NCBI GenBank assembly: GCA_947629075.1
Contig: CANRCI010000055.1
Location: 1-8,819, forward strand
Reading direction: 5' to 3'
Length of the DNA stretch: 8,819 nt
DNA from: an uncultured Bacilli bacterium
GTDB taxonomy: Bacteria > Bacillota_I > Bacilli_A > RF39 > UBA660
Shown here: piece after piece, positions 5,795-8,819 of the stretch
Numbering within the stretch: position 1 is the stretch's first letter
Layout of the letters: each line of letters starts with the position of its first letter
Notes under the pieces: model-generated
Database searches by the model: none
Told to the model about the DNA's origin: nothing
What the model saw: only the letters and a program-made list of their open reading frames with translations
Made by a program: the position numbers and the translations under genes

Positions 5795-6712
5795 TTAACT
5801 ATTTATTATCATTTGACGAAATTCTTGAAAACTGTAATCAGGAAGAGAGTCATCAGAATTGATAAGTGAGATTAAAGCATTGTTAAGGGCAAAATCAAAT
5901 ACATCTTTAATTTCTCTATCGGTTAAAAGATGCTCATATTTTTCAAAAACAGTCTCTAAAGCTTGTAATTCTTTTAGTTTAGGACATTTAGAGTAATATA
6001 AATATAGATATCCAGACAACACCAGTTTGGCCATTCTTTTAGAATCGATATCTCTACCTTTTAGTACATTTACGGTATAGATTATATTATTCATGTAATC
6101 TATTTGGAGTTTTTCTTTAGCAAATCTTTTATTTGTTAGCGAAGAAGAATTGTCTCTATAGATATAAGTTATTTCATCTACATATTCTACTTTGGGATCT
6201 AATAGAAAACATATTTGATTGAAACTGTTATCTTCACTTGTATAACTATTGTTAAAAAGAATACCGTTATCCTCTAAAAACTTGCGACGATATATTTTCC
6301 CGTGAAGATCCCCAGTAAAAAATTTCTTTTCCATCCAAAAGTTATCCTTCTCTTCTTTTTCAATGGATACCGCTATATCACTTTTGGCATTTCTAATGGA
6401 ATCATAAAGTATTTTACAAGAGAAAGGACTATAAAAAGTATCATCACTATCTATGAAGATGATGTATTCAGAAGTAGAATTTTTAAGGCCAAGATTCCTT
6501 GCTACTCCAGGTCCACTATTTTTATCAAGTCGCAAATAATTAATTGTCAAATCACTATTAAAAACTTCAATTATTTCATCATACTTATCAGTAGATCCAT
6601 CATCGATTAAATAGATCTTCAAAAGATCACTATTTTTTTGACAGGTAATACTAGCTAGTGTTTTAGATAGAGTTTTTGCAGAATTATAACAAGGAATAAT
6701 AATATCAATCAT
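5795..6712 (-). CDS. Family 2 glycosyltransferase (second of a tandem pair)
   Basis: A 305-residue cytosolic GT-A fold enzyme that would transfer a sugar from a nucleotide-sugar donor to an acceptor in glycan or glycoprotein synthesis. The N-terminal IDIIIPCYN and DDGS (37-40) belong to the nucleotide-binding region; GPGVARN is at 67-73 and the metal-binding DSDD at 88-91. A conserved HGKIYRRKFL segment (137-146) and SED (159-161, candidate catalytic base) follow, then YRDNSSSLT (185-193) and a helical C-terminal region. No membrane helix is seen, so it is not a processive synthase. The ATG overlaps the preceding gene by 8 nt and has AGGAG 7 nt upstream. It is a clear paralogue of the gene before it, sharing all these motifs in the same order. 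Donor and acceptor cannot be read from the sequence. A terminator follows. Confidence 0.9.
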   Translation of the reverse strand: MIDIIIPCYNSAKTLSKTLASITCQKNSDLLKIYLIDDGSTDKYDEIIEVFNSDLTINYLRLDKNSGPGVARNLGLKNSTSEYIIFIDSDDTFYSPFSCKILYDSIRNAKSDIAVSIEKEEKDNFWMEKKFFTGDLHGKIYRRKFLEDNGILFNNSYTSEDNSFNQICFLLDPKVEYVDEITYIYRDNSSSLTNKRFAKEKLQIDYMNNIIYTVNVLKGRDIDSKRMAKLVLSGYLYLYYSKCPKLKELQALETVFEKYEHLLTDREIKDVFDFALNNALISLINSDDSLPDYSFQEFRQMIINS

Positions 6713-7676
6713 CAGTAAACTCCTCTACTTTCTTGATAAATTCATCAAAGGTATACTTTTGCCAGATAAAGCGTGATAAATCAATCTTTCCAACCAATGC
6801 CGCATCAACTTCCTCTTCGATTTCTTTCTCTTCTTCCAAAGATAAATTATTGGCATAATCTCTATAATGACTAACTAATTTTTTAAACCAAATTAAAAGT
6901 TTTTCACTGTTATCTTCGCCTTCATAATTCAAATAATAGTAGTATAACTTCAATAAATTTTTATATATGACTATCGATAATAATTTTTGATCAGCTTTTT
7001 TATTCTGTTCAACGGCCCAAACAATGTTATCACAAAATTCTTCTAGGCCACTAAAAGAATAGGCATAATCATTTTTCCTAGTAATAGAGGAAGCATTATA
7101 ACACCAAGTATAAGTTACATCATCGACATATTTAATTTTAGGATTGTTTAAAAAACAAAAATTATTAAACCCCACATCTTCATTCGCTCTACTGTCGTTA
7201 AAATGAATGTTATAACGTTTTAGAAAAGAACGACGAAAAATTTTACCGTGTAACCAAACGTCATCTCTCGTGTGCTTGTAATAATCTTTTGCACTTTCCT
7301 CTAAAAAGTCTGATATGAAGATGTCGAAATCACTACCACAAATGTTATCGTAGAGAATTTTTAAAGACTGTGAATTAAAAAACATATCATCACTGTCGAT
7401 GAAGACGACAAATTCACTATCAGAATTTTCTAGACCAACATTTCTAGCAACACCTGGTCCCTTATTGGTATCTAACCTAATTATTTTTAAATCTAATAAA
7501 CCTTTAAATTTATCATACAGATAATCGTAATTATCTAGAGAGCAATCATCAATAATATAGACTTTAACTTGATCTTTGATATCTTGAAGAAGAATGCTAA
7601 ACAACGTTTTAGTAATGAACTGATGACTATTATAGGCCGGAATTATTACATCTATTTTTTTACTATCGGAATTCAT
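6705..7676 (-). CDS. Family 2 glycosyltransferase (first of a tandem pair)
   Basis: A 323-residue GT-A enzyme with VIIPAYN at 10-16, DDCS (43-46), GPGVARN (73-79), the metal-binding DSDD (94-97), HGKIFRRSFL (143-152), NED (165-167, candidate catalytic base) and WCYNASSITR (191-200). The C-terminal third is helical and ends in an acidic region (about 285-295) and EEFTDD. The glycine of the usual DDGS is cysteine here, a small deviation in the donor-binding loop. The gene starts 7 nt after the acetyltransferase stop with only a weak ribosome-binding site, so translation may depend on coupling. It is paralogous to the next gene, probably from a tandem duplication. The two may add successive sugars to the same acceptor; the acceptor is unknown. 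Confidence 0.9.
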   Translation of the reverse strand: MNSDSKKIDVIIPAYNSHQFITKTLFSILLQDIKDQVKVYIIDDCSLDNYDYLYDKFKGLLDLKIIRLDTNKGPGVARNVGLENSDSEFVVFIDSDDMFFNSQSLKILYDNICGSDFDIFISDFLEESAKDYYKHTRDDVWLHGKIFRRSFLKRYNIHFNDSRANEDVGFNNFCFLNNPKIKYVDDVTYTWCYNASSITRKNDYAYSFSGLEEFCDNIVWAVEQNKKADQKLLSIVIYKNLLKLYYYYLNYEGEDNSEKLLIWFKKLVSHYRDYANNLSLEEEKEIEEEVDAALVGKIDLSRFIWQKYTFDEFIKKVEEFTDD

Positions 7677-7683
7677 ATGGCAA

Positions 7684-8235
7684 CTATTCTCTATTTATGA
7701 CTGAATAATATACTTCGTCTTCCCAACTACCATCAACTTTATTGATATGTCTTTCTTTTAAAGTAGCTTCATACTGCATTCCGGCTTTCGTCATTACTTT
7801 TCCACTAGCGGGATTACTACTGTAATGAACCGCTTGAACGACATGAAACTTACAATCACTAATTAAATAATCGATAACTCTTTTTAACGCTTCCGTAGCG
7901 TATCCCCTATTCCAATGTTTGGAACTGTAACAATATCCTATTTCACAATTTCTATTTTTTTTACTACATTTAACTAAACTGATACTACCAATTACTTCAT
8001 GAGTATCTTTTATCTCTACTATCCAGTTATAACTATCATCATCGTATTCCTTAATCCGGGCACTAACTAATTCTCTAGTTTCATCAATACTCTTATGGAT
8101 TGGCCAATCGACATATTGATTAACTTCTTCATCAGTAGCCCAAGAATTATACATAACTTCGACATCATCTAAAGTAAATCTTCTAAGTATTAGCCTATCA
8201 GTCGTCAGTTCTCTAGTTCCTAAATCATTCATCAT
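7684..8235 (-). CDS. GNAT-family N-acetyltransferase, RimJ/RimL type
   Basis: A 183-residue acetyl-CoA-dependent acetyltransferase. It opens with the RELTTDRLILRRF segment (8-20) typical of RimJ/RimL-like enzymes. The acetyl-CoA pyrophosphate loop is at 108-114 (WNRGYAT), and N141 with the SGKVMTKAGM helix (144-153) completes the fold. These enzymes acetylate protein N-termini, ribosomal proteins or small amines; the substrate here cannot be told. I chose the ATG at 8235: it overlaps the flavodoxin stop in an ATGA arrangement and has GGGAGG 6 nt upstream. A start at 8262 would add nine residues of poor fit, and a second ATG at 8232 is also possible. The 4-nt overlap suggests translational coupling with the flavodoxin. 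Confidence 0.9.
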   Translation of the reverse strand: MMNDLGTRELTTDRLILRRFTLDDVEVMYNSWATDEEVNQYVDWPIHKSIDETRELVSARIKEYDDDSYNWIVEIKDTHEVIGSISLVKCSKKNRNCEIGYCYSSKHWNRGYATEALKRVIDYLISDCKFHVVQAVHYSSNPASGKVMTKAGMQYEATLKERHINKVDGSWEDEVYYSVINRE

Positions 8236-8819
8236 TCTAGTCCTCCCAATTCTTTTAACCATTCTTCGACTAGTGATGGGGCATCAGTAATGTCATCACG
8301 GTTTATGGCCAAGGCATTTTCTACTACCATAGCATTCTCAGCTTCTTCTTTAATAGCTTGAACAGTACCAGCTATTCCACTTCCACCATTAGTAGAAAAA
8401 GGAATGATGGTTTTATCAGTAAAATCATATAGATCTAAAAACGTATACAAAATTTGAGGCATATCACTCCACCAAATTGGGTATCCCAAGTAAATCGTAT
8501 CGTATTGATCAAAATTAGCTATTTTATTTTTTATTGCTGGTCGCAAATCTCTTTTCTGTTCATCTTTAGCAAGGTCTATTAATTGTTGATGATCAACGGG
8601 ATAAGCTTTTTTAGCTTCGATGCGATATATATCACTTTCAGTGTATTCACTTATTAATTGAGCTACATACTGAGTATTTCCTAAGACTTCATCACCTATT
8701 ACCACAGTACTGTTCTCTTCTTCTTCAGTCATATCATCTTTTTTATCAGTTTCGGGTTGTGAGAAATAGACAACTAATGACTTACTACCATTGGTATCAA
8801 TTTTCACTTCATCATTGGG
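8232..8819 (-). CDS. Flavodoxin (Flavodoxin_4-like), probably incomplete at its 5' end
   Basis: A small FMN-binding electron carrier or quinone-reductase-like flavodoxin of the cytosol. SLVVYFSQPE (10-19, counting from GTG at 8807) is the first strand and phosphate-binding loop, interrupted by a short acidic insertion before GNTQYVA (43-49). GYPIWWSDMP (108-117) matches the second FMN-contacting loop and PFSTNGGSGIAG (136-147) the third. Total length fits a single-domain flavodoxin, and lactobacilli carry very similar proteins. A GTG at 8807 could start the protein, but no ribosome-binding site is visible in the 12 bases before it and the frame stays open to the window edge, so the true start may lie outside. 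Its stop overlaps the acetyltransferase start. Confidence 0.87.
   Translation of the reverse strand, partial: PNDEVKIDTNGSKSLVVYFSQPETDKKDDMTEEEENSTVVIGDEVLGNTQYVAQLISEYTESDIYRIEAKKAYPVDHQQLIDLAKDEQKRDLRPAIKNKIANFDQYDTIYLGYPIWWSDMPQILYTFLDLYDFTDKTIIPFSTNGGSGIAGTVQAIKEEAENAMVVENALAINRDDITDAPSLVEEWLKELGGLE

Noticed and set aside
6302..6610. Plus-strand open frame of 102 codons
   Set aside because: It is antisense to the conserved motifs of the second glycosyltransferase.

Overview
This is an AT-rich window (roughly one third G+C by eye) in which every supported gene lies on the minus strand, so transcription runs from high to low coordinates. TGA is used as a normal stop and the ribosome-binding sites are strong (AGGAG/GGAGG type), which indicates a low-G+C Bacillota genome. 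The flavodoxin at the right edge resembles the lactobacillus form, so Lactobacillaceae or a close relative is my best guess; this is an inference and not proven.

Right part (about 8819 to 5742): four tightly packed genes encode a flavodoxin (cut by the window edge), a RimJ/RimL-type GNAT acetyltransferase, and two paralogous family 2 glycosyltransferases. They are joined by a 4-nt overlap, a 7-nt gap and an 8-nt overlap, and end at a clear rho-independent terminator (5742-5783). They look like one operon and are probably only neighbours of what follows.

Middle (5757 to 4076): a promoter whose -35 lies inside that terminator drives a small DUF1292-like protein. Its end overlaps the start of a 461-residue predicted lipoprotein with LRR-like repeats and a transglutaminase-like Cys-His-Asp domain.

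Left part (4038 to 1): this is a type VII secretion (T7SSb/ESX-like) locus. A consensus promoter (TTGACA, 18-nt spacer, TATAAT) precedes six consecutive small genes (93, 106, 131, 102, 97 and 108 residues). Two carry a central W-x-G motif, one has F-A-G in its place, one resembles the YwqH/DUF5082 type, one is a WXG-like protein without the tryptophan, and the last is a basic protein of unknown family. A terminator overlaps the stop codon of the sixth gene. Then a separate promoter, overlapped by an 11-bp inverted repeat, drives the N-terminal 619 codons of an EssC/YukBA-type motor ATPase (two FHA-like domains, two membrane helices). The gene runs off the left edge before its ATPase domains.

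Working model: the small helical proteins are substrates, or partners of substrates, of the EssC motor, and the transglutaminase-like lipoprotein may act at the cell surface on or beside this apparatus. No EsaA, EssA, EssB, EsaB or LXG toxin gene is visible here. No stretch longer than about 120 bases lacks a gene, and I saw no RNA gene, insertion sequence, CRISPR array or attachment site.
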